A stretch of 64,000 bases of DNA from Rhodeus uyekii. Lineage: Eukaryota > Chordata > Actinopteri > Cypriniformes > Acheilognathidae. The stretch's first letter is position 1; every line of letters starts with the position of its first letter. This document shows positions 34,468-52,262 of the stretch, in pieces. A program made the translations under genes and the position numbers. The notes below the pieces were generated by a model. It made no database searches. It saw only the letters and a list, made by a program, of their open reading frames with translations, and had not been told where the DNA came from. Where the stretch lies: assembly GCA_037043235.1 (NCBI GenBank), contig JAWRVZ010000055.1, positions 1,786,001 to 1,850,000 of the forward strand. Reading direction: 5' to 3'.

Positions 34468-37400
34468 TTTAATTTTGTAATAAATCTTTTTTTTCTCAAT
34501 ACTTTATTGCTGCATCTTAAATTGTTTAGCCCAAAATGAATATTTTGTGTATCTTTATTCACTCGAAACTGGTTTCAATGCCATATTCTGTCATTTCTTT
34601 TGGGCTGGAACACGGGAGAATATTTGAAGAATCTTGATGCAGTTCTTTTCCATAAAACATTTTAGTTAATTTTTAATTTATAGTTAATTAAAAAGATGGC
34701 AGTGCTCCTATAACGTTTTACATTTTGACAAATTGGTGGCTAATTTGTATAAAGATGTATGATCTATTTCATATGTTTGTTTTTTTTACAATCTGCAAGC
34801 ACCCCAGTGACAGGAATTTTTTGGGGTAGCCCTTCATGCTTACTCCCCCCCCTAATAATCACATGTTTTTGTGTGATTCACATTATACAAATTTGAAATT
34901 GCCACCTTGAACATTTTCTTGTGAGATCAGGTTGATAAAACTGATACACATGACTTCAGAAGACTTGAATAGCACACTTATCTAGTAGCTTAGTATGAGG
35001 AAAAGAATTTTACCGCCAGTCAGTAATTCTTTTTGAAAGTTAACAGCTCACTGAAGGGAGATTATCAGTGATAATCCCTTTAATCACACAAATGTATTAT
35101 ATAACTTTAGTTTGGGTTTTCAAACTAGTAAATACTTTAATGAGACAAAGGATGTATTACATTGATCAAAAGTAATGGGGATGACATTTGCAATGTAATA
35201 TAAGATTTCTAATTAAATGAATTTTCTCTTCATCAAAGAATCCTGAAAAAAAGAAAAGATTCTTCAAAATGTTTTAGATCCCAGCACAAATTCATATGAT
35301 TTTGGAATGACATGAGGGTGAGTAACTTATGTCAATAGCCAGGTTTCCATGACAGATTTAAGCAAAACCTTTTGCGTCATTTCCATTTAACTGATGTTTT
35401 GTGACAAACAGTTTTTAATAAGTCATTCTAAAAATCATGTGAGGGGATGTTGGTAGGCTTGCGTAATTGCAGCCACCGTACTAGCCATTATTTTTTTAAT
35501 TGAAGGAGTTGTAGGGGTGTTATCCAAGCATTAGGGGAAAGAAAGTCCCTTATATTTGCATGAAAGTGGTCACATATGAGGTGTTTCTGGATGTTTCTTC
35601 CTTCTGTCTGCCTCAAGGTCTGAAAATTGTGCGGTTTATTTGATGTTTAAAATCAGTATTCATTTGCCTTTGAGTTTAATGTTGACCTCAGTCTTGTCTT
35701 CTGTTCAAACATATCCATCCGTTCAGACATGATCCTTTCCTATGCAGTATTCCTTTTTCGAATTGCCTGAAAAAACACCTCATGTGAGCATAAAAACCTT
35801 TTTTTGTTTTGTTTTTGCAATATATGGGAATTTGACTAAAACTAAACTGTTTCCATTGGGCCGTATTGTCAATTCCCAATTTCAAGTTGCGCAGTTTGAA
35901 GCGTAATGGAAACGCAGCTTTTCATGTTTTCTCTATTACAAAATAACAGTTTCTTTTACAGTTTGTATACATGAGTTAATAAGAGTCAACTAATTATAGA
36001 AACATAATTCTCAACTTTGTTTGAACCTGCAGCGGGAGCAATAAAAATCTCAGGTTCTCATGTGTCTTGGGACTTGGTTTGACAGCACAACATCCTGAAA
36101 ATTGGGCTGCTTTGGGATCTCGCTACAAACACTGCGTTAGAGTTGGTGTGAATCCCAAACACGAACACCAAGTCCCTGCTGAATAACTAAATATCGGAAT
36201 TAAACAGCGTGATTCACAAAAACAACTGACACACAGACACAACCTCGGTAAAAATGCACTACGTGAGAGTAAAATAAATGGCTTAAAGCATGCATAAGCC
36301 TTTTTGTCATGAAGTTAAAGTCTAAGAAAGGGTCACCCGGGCCACATGATTTGTCAAGGACAGTGGAGGTCTCCATTAATATAACATTAACCTTCCTCAC
36401 CCACGCCTTCCTTCCCCAAACCTCTGCTTTTGTCTTCATTAGATGCCATGACGTGTTCTCCGAATAGCTCACAGTGCCTGATAGCAGACTTGGAGCATCA
36501 AGAACCCTGTGAAGGCTTTGCGTCTGTGAAATCGTTTTTTTTTCTCTTCCCGGGCCGGGTACGACAGAGAACATTTTTATTGGAAAGGCGAAAAGCTGAG
36601 AAATCCACCGAATACAGATATTTTCAGAAGCTGTACTTCAGCTTTGTATCCGAGCAGATAGTTTCATGGGAGCAGGTCTACTTTTTTCAGGTGTGGGATT
36701 TGTTGTGCCTTGTCATTACAGAGGAGCAATGGAACTCAGCCATCACTGTTGTTCACCTCTCTTGTCATTCTGGGGATGGATTGTACAGGGATGAAAAAGA
36801 CAGCAGACAGGCTCGAGATAGAAGGCTCAGTTGAACTGTCAGATATTCTGAGCCTCTCCACATGAATAAGACTCCTTAATGTTGGTAACCTTGAGGCTTG
36901 TGTTTGCTCGCCATAGAAACAGACTGCTGAATTTTTGTTCCCCTGGTAACCCGCAATGCGAGGCAGTCCAGCTGGTTAGAATGGCATGTTTATTGAAAAA
37001 TTCTTCCTATACCAATTGAGCAAATAAGGTGACGATGATGAGAGCAATTTTAGGTGGAATGGCGACGACAACATCTGAGGCAGAGCTTTGGCACAGTCTT
37101 ACATTACATAAAGCCTCAGTGTTGCTTAATATTCACCTCATCTCCGTCCTTCTAGCTCTGAGACTGTCTTTATCTTATATTCTTTAATACAATCTTCCAA
37201 TACTTTTCTCTCTGGCTGCTTATATTCTCAAGCATTTTTTTTTTTGACCGTGCAGGATTTGACTAAGCAAAACTCAGCTGTCAGAACAGGAACAATACAT
37301 CTCCTTTAGGCATAGTATGCATGTATGCATAGTCCTTTAAGGCATGGTATGCATCTCCTTTAGGCAAAGATATTGCACCGCTTTTCAACATCGACCTCAG

Positions 37401-38044
37401 GGCTTGGCACTAATGCACTTCTTGCTTGTTTATTTGAACAAAAGCAGTAATATGTGCCAAATACATGAGATAAGTTCGCCTAGTGTTTTTTTTTTGTAGT
37501 CTTTGAAGTGATGCTGTGAGTCCGGACTCCTCGGATGCCTTATCAAATAATGGAAGGGCTGGGGTCACAGCCTATTCAGATTGTTTGGCGAACACGCAAC
37601 AGAAACTGGTTGGAAACAGCAGAGGGCAGTGCTCTCTTTGCTTCGCATAGAGCTGTCAAGTGCAGGCTGTTTGACTTTGTTTGATTCATTAGAGGTCTGT
37701 GTAAGCTGTTTAGCTGAGAGAATTGTAGCAGCATTACAGATGTTATCAAAAGTGTCATTTAGCTCAGGTTTTTCAAATTATTTTCAAATAAGGCAAAATT
37801 CAATTATTTATACATTTAATGTTCAAGGTTTTGGGGTTAGTCATATTTTAGATGATTATTTTTTTTAGCAATTTGATATATTTATCAAATTGACAGTAAA
37901 GACATGGTGAAATGTTCAAAGATTTTAATTTCAAATAAATGCCTATTTTTCAAAGAATACTGATAAAAAGGTTATCACATTATATATTATATATCACAGT
38001 TTCCATAAATATTAAGCATCACAAACGTTTTTATAAATAATAAA
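34468..38044. other. Intergenic, no gene seen
   Basis: AT-rich sequence with a short fragment of the ttaaagggttag family near 35300 (gacatgagggtgagtaa). A 134-codon frame at 36430-36834 has no recognised domain, homopolymer-rich content and no splice context, so it was not called. Confidence 0.3.
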
Positions 38045-38130
38045 TGTTATTTTATTAAATACGGGAACAATATTCCACAGTCAGTGTCACATGATCATTC
38101 AGAAATCATTCTAATATGCTGAAGTCTAGT
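38045..38130 (+). repeat. Dispersed cyprinid repeat fragment, copy F
   Basis: Contains gtcagtgtcacatgatcattcagaaatcattctaatatgct-like motifs of the family. Confidence 0.6.
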
Positions 38131-38349
38131 CTTGTTGCGGTAGTCAGTGTCCGGGCATACACTGATTACATTACTTTGCCTCTGCGGCAGTGCCCCCACT
38201 GTCATTTTGCTAATTTTTTATAGAAACAAAGACAATGGAAGCTACACTTAAAAACCGAAAGCATTATAAGAAGAGATGACTGGCAAGATGATTGCAGGGT
38301 TTTTGGTGCGCAACAGATCCTGAACGTCATTGACAAATATATTGCAGAC

Positions 38350-38590
38350 ATCACACCATGCAAATATTATTTCTATATGTATATAGGCATCCCTGATGCC
38401 TGCAAATTATAGGCCCTGGAAGAAGTTACCTCTTTCAGCAGTATAATGCGCCCTGCCACACTGCACATTGTTCAAGAATGGTTTGAGGAACATGATGAAG
38501 AGTTCAAGGTGTTGTTCTGGCATCCAAATTCCTCAGATCTGAATCCAAATGAGCATCTGTGGGTTGTGCCAGGGACTATGGTGATGGGAT
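38350..38590 (+). pseudogene. Tc1-like transposase C-terminal fragment
   Basis: The plus strand reads QQYNAPCHTAH in one frame, then in another TLHIVQEWFEEHDEEFKVLF and WHPNSSDLNPNEHLWVV. This is the D…E end of a Tc1 transposase with a frameshift and a mutated SPDLNPIEHLW motif. It is interrupted afterwards by GA-rich repeat DNA. Confidence 0.75.
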
Positions 38591-38639
38591 GAAGCGAAGA
38601 CTGCAGAAGGAATGGGCTTTTATTAATCATACAGAAAAA

Positions 38640-39170
38640 AAGGAGGGAGGGACCAAGGCCCTTTTCACACAAGGGGACACCATGTTTGACAGTGATTTGA
38701 CACAGGACCGCAAATAAAAGAGAGTGACGAGGGAAGACAGGTGGGGCAAATTAACCAATAATCACGTAACAAGGTTCACAAAAACACAACCGCATAGCCA
38801 ACAAGCACAATCACAAAGCGACGTGGTCAAACAAAACGAGACTTAATGAGAAGACCAATAAGCTGCGTGTTCACACAAAACATGACAAAATGAATGCGCA
38901 CATAAGGCCCAATCGAACTCGAAACAGTACAGTCCAACAACAAGACAGAGCTGCTCATGAATGCTCATCTCGTGCGCTTAAAACCAAAAAACAAACACTC
39001 AGGGCATAAACGTCCCAAACCAAACTAGACTGAAGTGCTGGGATTGCTCATGTGTAAAGGAGAGCGCACGGCTCAAGCACACTCAAAGCCGCACGCTCAC
39101 ACAAAGACAAGTGTCTTTCGCAACACCAAGAATAAACTAGACAGTTTGATCTACGGTGGCTCCACCTCAT
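38640..39170. repeat. Acacaggac-type repeat, related to 907-1681
   Basis: Starts after an A-run and contains gatttgacacaggaccgcaaa, cacaacacgcatagc-like and cacactcaaagccgcacgc stretches. These resemble the body and end of the 907-1681 repeat on the same strand. The boundaries are uncertain. Confidence 0.45.
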
Positions 39171-41317
39171 AACCTACAGAACTTAAAGGATCTGTTAGAA
39201 ACTGCTTGAAGCCAGATACCACAGGACACCATCAGGGGTCTGATAGAGTCCATGCCTCTGTGGGCATGGTTGCGGTTTTGATAACACTGGGAGGACCAGC
39301 AGCATGTTAGACAGGTGGTCATTATGTTTAGCCTCATCTGTGTGTATCTTCGATCTGTAACAGTAGCAGAACCCTTTTAGTACTAAAATTGAACCCTTTT
39401 TATAAAGTTCCATAAACAAGCATGGTTTGAAATTGATATATAGGACCTTAATTGTGTGAATAGTTGATTAACTATTCGATTATAAAAATGAAGTTTTTCA
39501 TTAATATTAATATATTTATATTACTAATATGATTTTTATATAAAAACTAACAGCATTGTGAAAGCAAAAATGTCAGAGCATTAACAACAGTTATTAGCTG
39601 AATGCACTAATAAATTGACATTTAAACATGAATAAAGTAAAGAAAATACATGAAGTAAAACAAAATAGCAACAGAAAATAGATGTAGAATCACAGTCCTC
39701 AGTGGTGCCTTTAAGCCCGTCATTGTGTATATTTTTGTGCAATTGAGCAGCACAAACTTATAATATTTAGTCTCTATATTGTGTTTTAAATTATATATAG
39801 ATAATTATTTGTCTGTATTTGTGGAATGTATTGTGACCTTGTTACACTTAGTCCTGTCCGTCTGTGTCTTCTTTGTCACATACTGTCTATCTGGGTCTTC
39901 TTTGTCACTTCCTGTCAGTCGTGTCATCTGTGCACTTCCTGTCTGTAAGGTCAGTGTTACTCTTCCTGCACCTGTCGTGTGATCACTTAATCGTTTGTTC
40001 TTCCAGGCGTCCATTCACTTGTGTATAACACCTTCTTGTGTTTCCCTTGTCTTTGTCGGTCGTTGAATTAATGTCGCCTGTGTTGGTGTGTGTGGATGCA
40101 CTCTCCTTTATGCCTTGCTTCAAGTGTTTTAGTTTCAAGTTTTTGCACGTGTGCCTTTTCTGTTTTCATTTAAAGTATTTTGGATTCTTTGTGAATAAAA
40201 AGAGTTTCAGTTTAGAACCTGCAGCGCACACCCCTCGCTTCGTGACAGATCTATGCTTTATGTTCATGCTTTTTAATTTGTGCTAAAGTCAAATTCCACA
40301 AAAAAAACTTTAAATGTAAATTCTGGTTGAAAAGCTTCTTATACTGTACATGCATCCATCGTGAATAGCAGGTATTTTTTCTTCATGGAGAAGAATTTTA
40401 AGAAGCGTTGTGAATAAAAGCCTATCATTCATTTCAACGCATGAATCATTTTCCATCAAGAAAATGGTGTTTTCTAGGAATCCACAGAATTGCTTCTACT
40501 CTGAATCGTGTCGTGTTGTTGTCACGTTGTAGACTGATCCATTATCGCATTCATCCTACTAGTTAGAGCTGTTGATCACTTTGTTAATTCACTGTGACAG
40601 AAGGCTTCCTGTGGTCTCTGAGTTCTGAGGCCCTGTAATTCATTTTTGTCCCCTATAAGGGACTCGAGATCTGAATTCATGCAAAGGAATAGCTTTTGGC
40701 CTGAAACCAAGTTCTAATAAAGACTTCAGACTGAGCTTTTCAGTCATATTTGTTTGATTAAACCTTGGCAGTCATTTGTCCTGTCTTCTCAAATACTTGC
40801 ATGCTCTACAAAAGTTATGGATCTCTGGGTCTATATACTATATACACTGAGTATCCTGTGAATCTATATACACTCCTACATGAAGACTGTTTAGTTATAT
40901 TCCATAGAATACAGTTATAGTTCAGAATAATTATATTATAGAACACTTTGCACATTGCAACTTATAAAATAAAAATTGTTTTACTAGACTTCTTCAGTTT
41001 ACTGGATTCAGCATGCGTCCAGCAACCCTCAAGTATTCTTTTAGCTCCGCACCTGAAGTAAAAGGATCCCTTGTTTATTTTTTTTTGTGCAAATAGTTTT
41101 TCTTTAATTTATAGAAATTAAAGCACATGCTTTTAGCTTAAACATAGAGCAATTAGTTTTTAAGTCAACAATTAGGTGCTACCACTTATAATATGTTTTC
41201 AATCTAATTCTTAAGGCCAGTTTTACAGATGCTTTAAACATGTTTGTGATTTCTAAGGACAAAAAGTGTAATTAGACATTTAGGATTATTTAAAGGACAT
41301 TTGGTTTTATAATGATA
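39171..41317. other. Intergenic; possible LTR-like fragment 39833-40249
   Basis: Within it, 39833-40249 has tandem cttcctgtc-type repeats, an aataaaaagag near 40194 and ends cgcttcgtgacag, as in some fish retroelement LTRs. No coding domains flank it. The rest is AT-rich without recognised features. Confidence 0.3.
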
Positions 41318-41433
41318 ATAACAGTTATGATAAGGATTATTTTTTAAATGTTCAATCATTAAACAACTTATTTCAATAACAGTTATGATAATGATTATTT
41401 TTTTAATGTTCAATCATTAAACAACTTATTTCT
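41318..41433. repeat. 58-bp tandem duplication
   Basis: Two adjacent units (41318-41375 and 41376-41433) starting ataacagttatgataa and containing ttcaatcattaaacaactta. They differ at about four positions, so the duplication is fairly recent. Confidence 0.93.
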
Positions 41434-42426
41434 AAGATTCTAGTTCAGACAGATTTCTAACTAATGTTATATTGTCACGTCGCTTTATTTAGTGGTATGA
41501 AATAACTCCATATGATGTTTGATGTCCTTATCGAACACTGCTCTGATTTGCCTTGATGCTTTGACATATAAGAGATCTTTGTACCATTAAAACATCCTGC
41601 AAGTTTCATAGCTTAAAACATCCTCTTCATTATAACTAAAACATTTATTTGACCAAGCTCCAAAAAACATCGTTTACAAATACATTTGCATGTTACTGCC
41701 TTCAGTGTAAGACATCAATGCACCATAGGTCCAGCCCACTGGCATTCAGTCGTTTAATGGCTGACACTTGCTTATTGTATGTGAGTGTTGCATCAAAAAC
41801 ATGTAGAACCCATTATAAACACTGATGCTGTCTACACTGGATACAGCATACAGATTTCAGTTTCTGACATACTCCACGCACTTGAGTCTGTCGACAGCTG
41901 GATAAATGAATAGTGAAAGAATCTTCCTTTTAAACGCATCCAGTTTAAAGAGGTCACGAACTGAGAATTCCAATTTTCAATGACAGTTTTTTTTCTTGAT
42001 TTGCCGTTCTGCTATAAAAATAGTTTCAAAATGCAAAACTTCTACATGTAATATTTAATATGGAAAGATGTCAGCCAATCACAGCAGTGGGTGTTTGTAC
42101 TAACTTCTCACAGTAGAAACAGCCCTCAAAAAAACATTCAAATCAGGGTAGGAAATAGCCATTCATTTCTAAATTGTGACTTTTTTAATGTAAAAAAAAG
42201 AAAAAAAAAAAATCATATTAACATCATAAGTGTACAGACTTCAGAAAGATCCCGGTATCGGAAACAAGGTGATGTTTTACCTGCATATATGTATTTGTTG
42301 TTGTTTTATTTGTGTAAAAAAACTCTATTTATATTAATTGACCTCAAGGTAAAAATCCATGCATGACCCTTGTAATTTGACAATAAATTAAATTAAGTAG
42401 TTTTGCATTATTGTTAATTAAAACAC

Positions 42427-42467
<41 letters not shown>

Positions 42468-43498
42468 CATATTTTTACTTTGAAAACCTAATTTGTCACA
42501 CCACAGGACATAAAGTGCATAAATATCTAATGCACCAACAACCTGGTTCCTATCCAACCTAACTATTTGCAATAACAACATTTTTCCCCCACACAAAATC
42601 AATTTAGTTAAAAAAACAAAAAACAAAAAAACCCTAAATGTATCAATATTTTTTGTGGATCAGTTTCTTATAATTTAAAATCAATCTGTTCAGCCCTAGT
42701 CAAAAGCTTTAAAATCATCTGGAGTTCTATGAATAATGAAACTTAAAAAAATTTAAATGCTTGTCACTTGTTGATGTAATAAATCTAAGCAAGGCTTTTT
42801 GGGAATGTGTTGTATGAATCCCAGGGGTCATTCTATAGTAGGTACTTATTCATGTTGGGGCAGAAATATGACTGAACTGCTCTTTGGCTCTGCCAGAGCA
42901 TGGCCTGGAGCGGCCCTCTGTTCTGTCTGAAATGAAACTGTCTTGAACACAGTTTAAACCCCCTTTTGAAATAAATCCTTATCAATTTCGTATCAAGGTA
43001 AAGTGTCTGACATCACCTGATTCTCCCCATGTCTCCTACATTAATGGGTGTCTTTTTCAGGTTTCTGTTGCCAAACCGCTTCTGCCTGCCTCTTTCCCTC
43101 TGTTTATAGACCAGCATGAATAAATGATGAAATGATAATACACAGCAGAACCCTTTTTCCCCACTCCCAGAGACGACTCTGCAGGAGACCGGGGACTTGC
43201 CTGTATTAAAATGCATTAACAGTAAATCAGGTCAGGCCCCCACTGCCTGCTGTAGGTTTTTTATTTTTGCTTTTGAGGTGTGGGGCTGTAGGTAATCATC
43301 CCTGCTAGTATATATATGGCCGAGATTGGGATCGAAATCAAGGGAAAGTGGATGAGTGTCCAAAGAGAGATACACATAGGTGTAAATGTAGAAGTAACAG
43401 ACCCACAACTGATTCCTGGCATCTGAAGACTGAGATAGCAGCTTTATAACAAAAGAAATAAAAAAATGTTTGCGAGCTGATTTAGATTGAATGATGTA
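41434..43498. other. Intergenic, one TA microsatellite at 42431-42463
   Basis: The only clear repeat is a (TA)n tract of about 32 bp. No coding features recognised. Confidence 0.35.
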
Positions 43499-43760
43499 CA
43501 GTAATCCCTCGCCACTTCGCGGTTCAAGTTTCTAGTACATAACTTAGCCTACATTCTAAAATTTTTATTATTTTAAATCCTTTATTTGAATATAGCACCA
43601 TTTAATATTTTAAAACCTTTATTTGAATATTGCAACATGAAGATCTATATATAGAAAAAGAGTTACTGTGATTCAAGACTTTAGTGCGCACACACACATA
43701 TAATAAATATGCACACACACAAGTCTTGAATCACAGTAACTCTTTTTTTTTTTTCTTTTC
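43499..43760. repeat. Tigger-like end followed by a 27-bp perfect hairpin
   Basis: Begins tacagtaatccctcgccactt, a pogo/Tigger-like terminus, followed by a duplicated tttatttgaatat segment. The arms 43655-43681 and 43721-43747 are perfect reverse complements (27 bp) around a 39-base loop rich in CA. Confidence 0.75.
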
Positions 43761-44338
43761 TCAGAGTAAAGGGTGCCTTTGGCTGCAGCCAGCTGAGAAT
43801 ATTGAAAATACTTTTGGATGACTGGCTGTATAAAGATAAAGAGCAGAGATTACTTTTCAATTAGCTGCCAGTGCAGATTCACAGTATGACCATGCATTCA
43901 TAGCTATTCATTAGCAAACAACAGTGAAAACGCTCCTCTCCACATATGCCTGACTAATCCTAGAGGGCTGAGATACGACCATCACTCCAAATCACGTCGG
44001 CTGTTCGTCTTCCTGTCCTCAAACAGCTGCTGTCATGCAATAATAATCTGACATTCAATTAAGCTTGAAATCATTTTAGTGAGCTAATTAAGAAGGAGAG
44101 AGGTAGGAGCGTTAATCTGCCGCTGAATCACTACCAGTTTAGAGTGTAAAAACACTGCTGTATCCACATTAAACAAATAAAACACCAGTCAGTGTGCTTT
44201 TATTTACGTTGTATTTATGTGTACCATGAAACGCATAAATGCGTTGTATTTATGTGTGCATCCTTTAACAATTCTACAGTAAATGCTGTGCCTCAGTCCT
44301 TTACACAACTGTAATGTATCTAGAAACCTATACTATAT

Positions 44339-44859
44339 ACAGTGGTGTGAAAAAGAGTTTGCCCCCTTTCTGATTTCTTTTTTTTTTTTGCATGTTTGTC
44401 GCACTTAAATGTTTAATGAGTCCCAAAGTTTTAGAAGTGGTTTTATAACCTTTTCCAGACTGAAAGATCTCAATTACTTTCGTTCTCATTTGTTCCTGAA
44501 TTTCTTTGGATCTCGGCATAATGTCTAACTTGTGAAGATCTTTTGGTCTACTTCACTTTGTCAGGCAGGTCCCTAAGTGATTTATTTGAGAACTGGTGTG
44601 GCAGTAATCAGGCCTGGGTGTGGCTAGAGAAATTGAACTCAGGTGTGATAAACCACTGTTACGATATGTTCCACTTTTTAACACAGGACCATGTAGTTTT
44701 GTTTCCCTTAAAATAACAATCTGCATTTTATGTTTTTACCTGTTATCTTTGACTAAAGATAAGATTTAAATTTGTTGGATGATCTGAAAGAGTTAAGAGT
44801 GACAAACGTGCAAAAAAATAAGAAATCAGGAAGTGGGCAAACTCTATTTCACCACTGTA
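44339..44859. mobile_element. Tc1-like element with acagtggtgtgaaa ends
   Basis: Left end acagtggtgtgaaaaagagt, right end ctatttcaccactgt, inverted. Inside on the minus strand, 44519-44328 encodes MPRSKEIQEQMRTKVIEIFQ and SGKGYKTTSKTLGL, the N-terminal helix-turn-helix of a Tc1 transposase, which breaks down at about 44400. The rest of the transposase is deleted. About 520 bp. Confidence 0.85.
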
Positions 44860-49933
<5,074 letters not shown>

Positions 49934-50345
49934 GCAAGTCAGAATCAGAACAAAAAGATAAAGTAGTCTCTCCCGCTGTGCAGCAGCACGTCCCTTAAGA
50001 TCATCGGATGAGATGAGCACGCCCTGATGGCAGCACAGCCAATCACGTCGTCTTGCATGATTGATAGGTCAGACAGCCTATCAGCGCCAGCTGTCAGAGT
50101 GATAGTACAAGCGCCAGGGACAACAACCCTTGCAAGAAAGAAAACCGGAAAGAAAATACAGCAAAAAAAAAAAAGTTACCTCCTTAAGGACGTAACAAAT
50201 AAAAAAGTTACCTCCTTAAGGACGTAACAAATATATTGAAATATTATTACGTGTAAAAAATCCGCACCCTTATATAACCCGCACACCCCTGTGGAGTTTG
50301 TAAAATCTGGTATAACCCGCGGGTTATATGCGGGAAAATACGGTA
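49934..50345. mobile_element. ATAACCCGC-family element, copy 2 (left end unclear)
   Basis: The body shares gtcagaatcagaacaaaaag with copy 1. It shares about 115 bp with copy 3 (gatcatcggatgagatgag … agccaatcacgtcktcttgc … gacagcctatcagc). The right end is ggttatatgcgggaaaatacggta. A 29-bp segment (aagttacctccttaaggacg…) is duplicated in tandem at about 50172-50230. Confidence 0.8.
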
Positions 50346-50591
50346 ATTAACATTATCCTATGCTGACAAATTTAACCTTATTATATAGTATTATTATTAT
50401 TTTATTTTTTCCTGCTACAATCGAAATGCTTAGGTTGAGATATGGGTTGGGTTTTATGGTTAGTTTAGGATTGATTGCAGGAAAAATCTATTATGATTTC
50501 TCTATCATAATTTATTATGAACTTAAAAATTTGTATATTTAATTTTTAAATTACACATATTAAATTACATTTAATTTAATTTACATGTATA

Positions 50592-52262
50592 ACCTTGGTT
50601 CCCTGAAGAGGGAACGAGACGCTACTTTGAAGATACTGTGAGAACGCTCTGCGTAATTGCGTCATGAAGCACATGTGAAATCCAACCAATGGTGTGAAAG
50701 GACATCAGAGGCAGGTGACATCATGAACCAGAAAACTATAAGAGGCATGTCAAACAAAGCAGAGGCAGCCTCTAAGTGGCTGAAGTAGTCGGTGACAGGC
50801 ACGTAGACAATATGGCAGGGTGATGCAGCGTCTCATTCCCTCTTCAAGTAACCGAGATGTTCCCTTTCAAGGGATCTCACATTGCGTTGAAGGTGCTGTG
50901 GGAATGCCAATGCCCACGCCGCCGTAATGACAAGTGACTGTCTGATGTGAACACCTGTGCCCTTAGTGTAGGGTCCAAGTCTAGGTCATAGAACCTTTTT
51001 GGCTGGAACCTCTTAGATAGGCTCTCAGGGAACCAGGGATAAGCCTTGTTGCAACAAGGCCAAATACCAGGCCAGAGTTTCCTTGTGCATACTGCAGTCC
51101 TCAGCCTCAAAGTGCCATGGAGGAAACATATTATCAGTGGGTTTTCTCTCAAAGACATTCCACCCAAAGGAATCTGGTAAGCACGAAGTCCACCACATAA
51201 GCCTTTAAAGCGCATGGGAATAGTCCTAAAACTCTTTCAGGAACTCCAGCACTGTACCAACAGGACAGTCAACTGGGTCCAGCTGACAAGACATGCGCCA
51301 TGAAGAACAGTTTCTGTGTGGAGGGAGCTCTGAAGTGGTGAATGTTCTCAACAAACTCAGTTGAGAGTGAGAGACCAGAGTCTGTGAGCTGGGCCAACGT
51401 GAAGAATCAATTTCCGTACAGACACTGTGATGTGGGCTCACCCGAGACCACAGAATCCAGAGCACACTAGGTGGCAGGGTTGGCACAATGCCCTCCTGAG
51501 AGACCAGAGAAGAGATGAGCACCATATAACGAGGCATTGACATTGGCTGTTGTAAGGCGCTATATAAATAAAATTTGATTGATTGATTGAAAGCGGCTGG
51601 AGAGGAGATTTTGTTATGCCGTCGTCTGTTTGGTGGCTTCCCGAAACTAATATCTTTGTATGGTAAAAGAAAGTCATTCATCCCCATCCAGGTCTCCTAA
51701 TCATGCTCTTATGGTCTACTAGCGAGGAATAGTGTGATTATGGGAAGTACTAAGAAACTATAGTTTCCTCGGTAGGAGGCCGGTTTCTTCCAGCTTCTCA
51801 GCTGGCCAGTCTTATGTTTAACTGGGAATTGTGAGTCACAACGTCCACCATCTCCTTATAGGCTGGAGTTTAAAGAGGCGAACCTTCATCTTCAGCATCG
51901 GTGCCAGCAATATCCAGCTCCTCTGAGCTGGATAATTGTAGCACCGACACTTCCCCCTGGGTGGAAATAACCACAGAGCTTGTTTTCAAACCCAGTGGAA
52001 AAGTCTAAAATGTTTAATTCTTGCTATATCTACTTTTCTTTTTCAAATAGTCAAACACACCAAATGAGAAATTATTCACATGTAGTGCTACTAAAGAAAC
52101 AGAAGCTGACGCTGCTTTGTTTGGCATGCCTCTTATAGTTTACTTGTTTTACTTGTTCCTTTCACACCATTGGTTCGTTTTCACATGTGCTTTATGACCC
52201 AATCACCTAGAGTGTTCCTACAGTGTCTTCAACGCAGCACAAGTTCCCTTGAAAGGGAACAG
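50592..52262 (-). mobile_element. DIRS-like retroelement, internally deleted, with long inverted ends
   Basis: About 175 bp at the left (cttggttccctgaagaggga, gcacatgtgaaatccaacca, aatggtgtgaaagga, actataagaggcatg) is the reverse complement of the right end. An additional end-like copy lies at 50826-50925, as in the internal complementary region of DIRS elements. On the minus strand 51290-51226 reads CQLDPVDCPVGTVLEFLKEF, like the N-terminal part of the DIRS tyrosine recombinase. The following minus-strand frames are broken remnants of the same ORF. DIRS elements integrate through a recombinase rather than an integrase. No reverse transcriptase remains. A LINE tail is inserted at about 51553. 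Confidence 0.75.
51553..51593 (+). repeat. LINE 3' tail with (TTGA)n
   Basis: ggcgctatataaataaaatt followed by tgattgattgattga is the usual end of a fish CR1/L2-like or related LINE. It sits inside the DIRS-like relic. Confidence 0.65.

Noticed and set aside
36430..36834. A 134-codon ORF in the intergenic region
   Set aside because: No recognisable motif, no splice partners and a phenylalanine run from a T-tract; probably chance.
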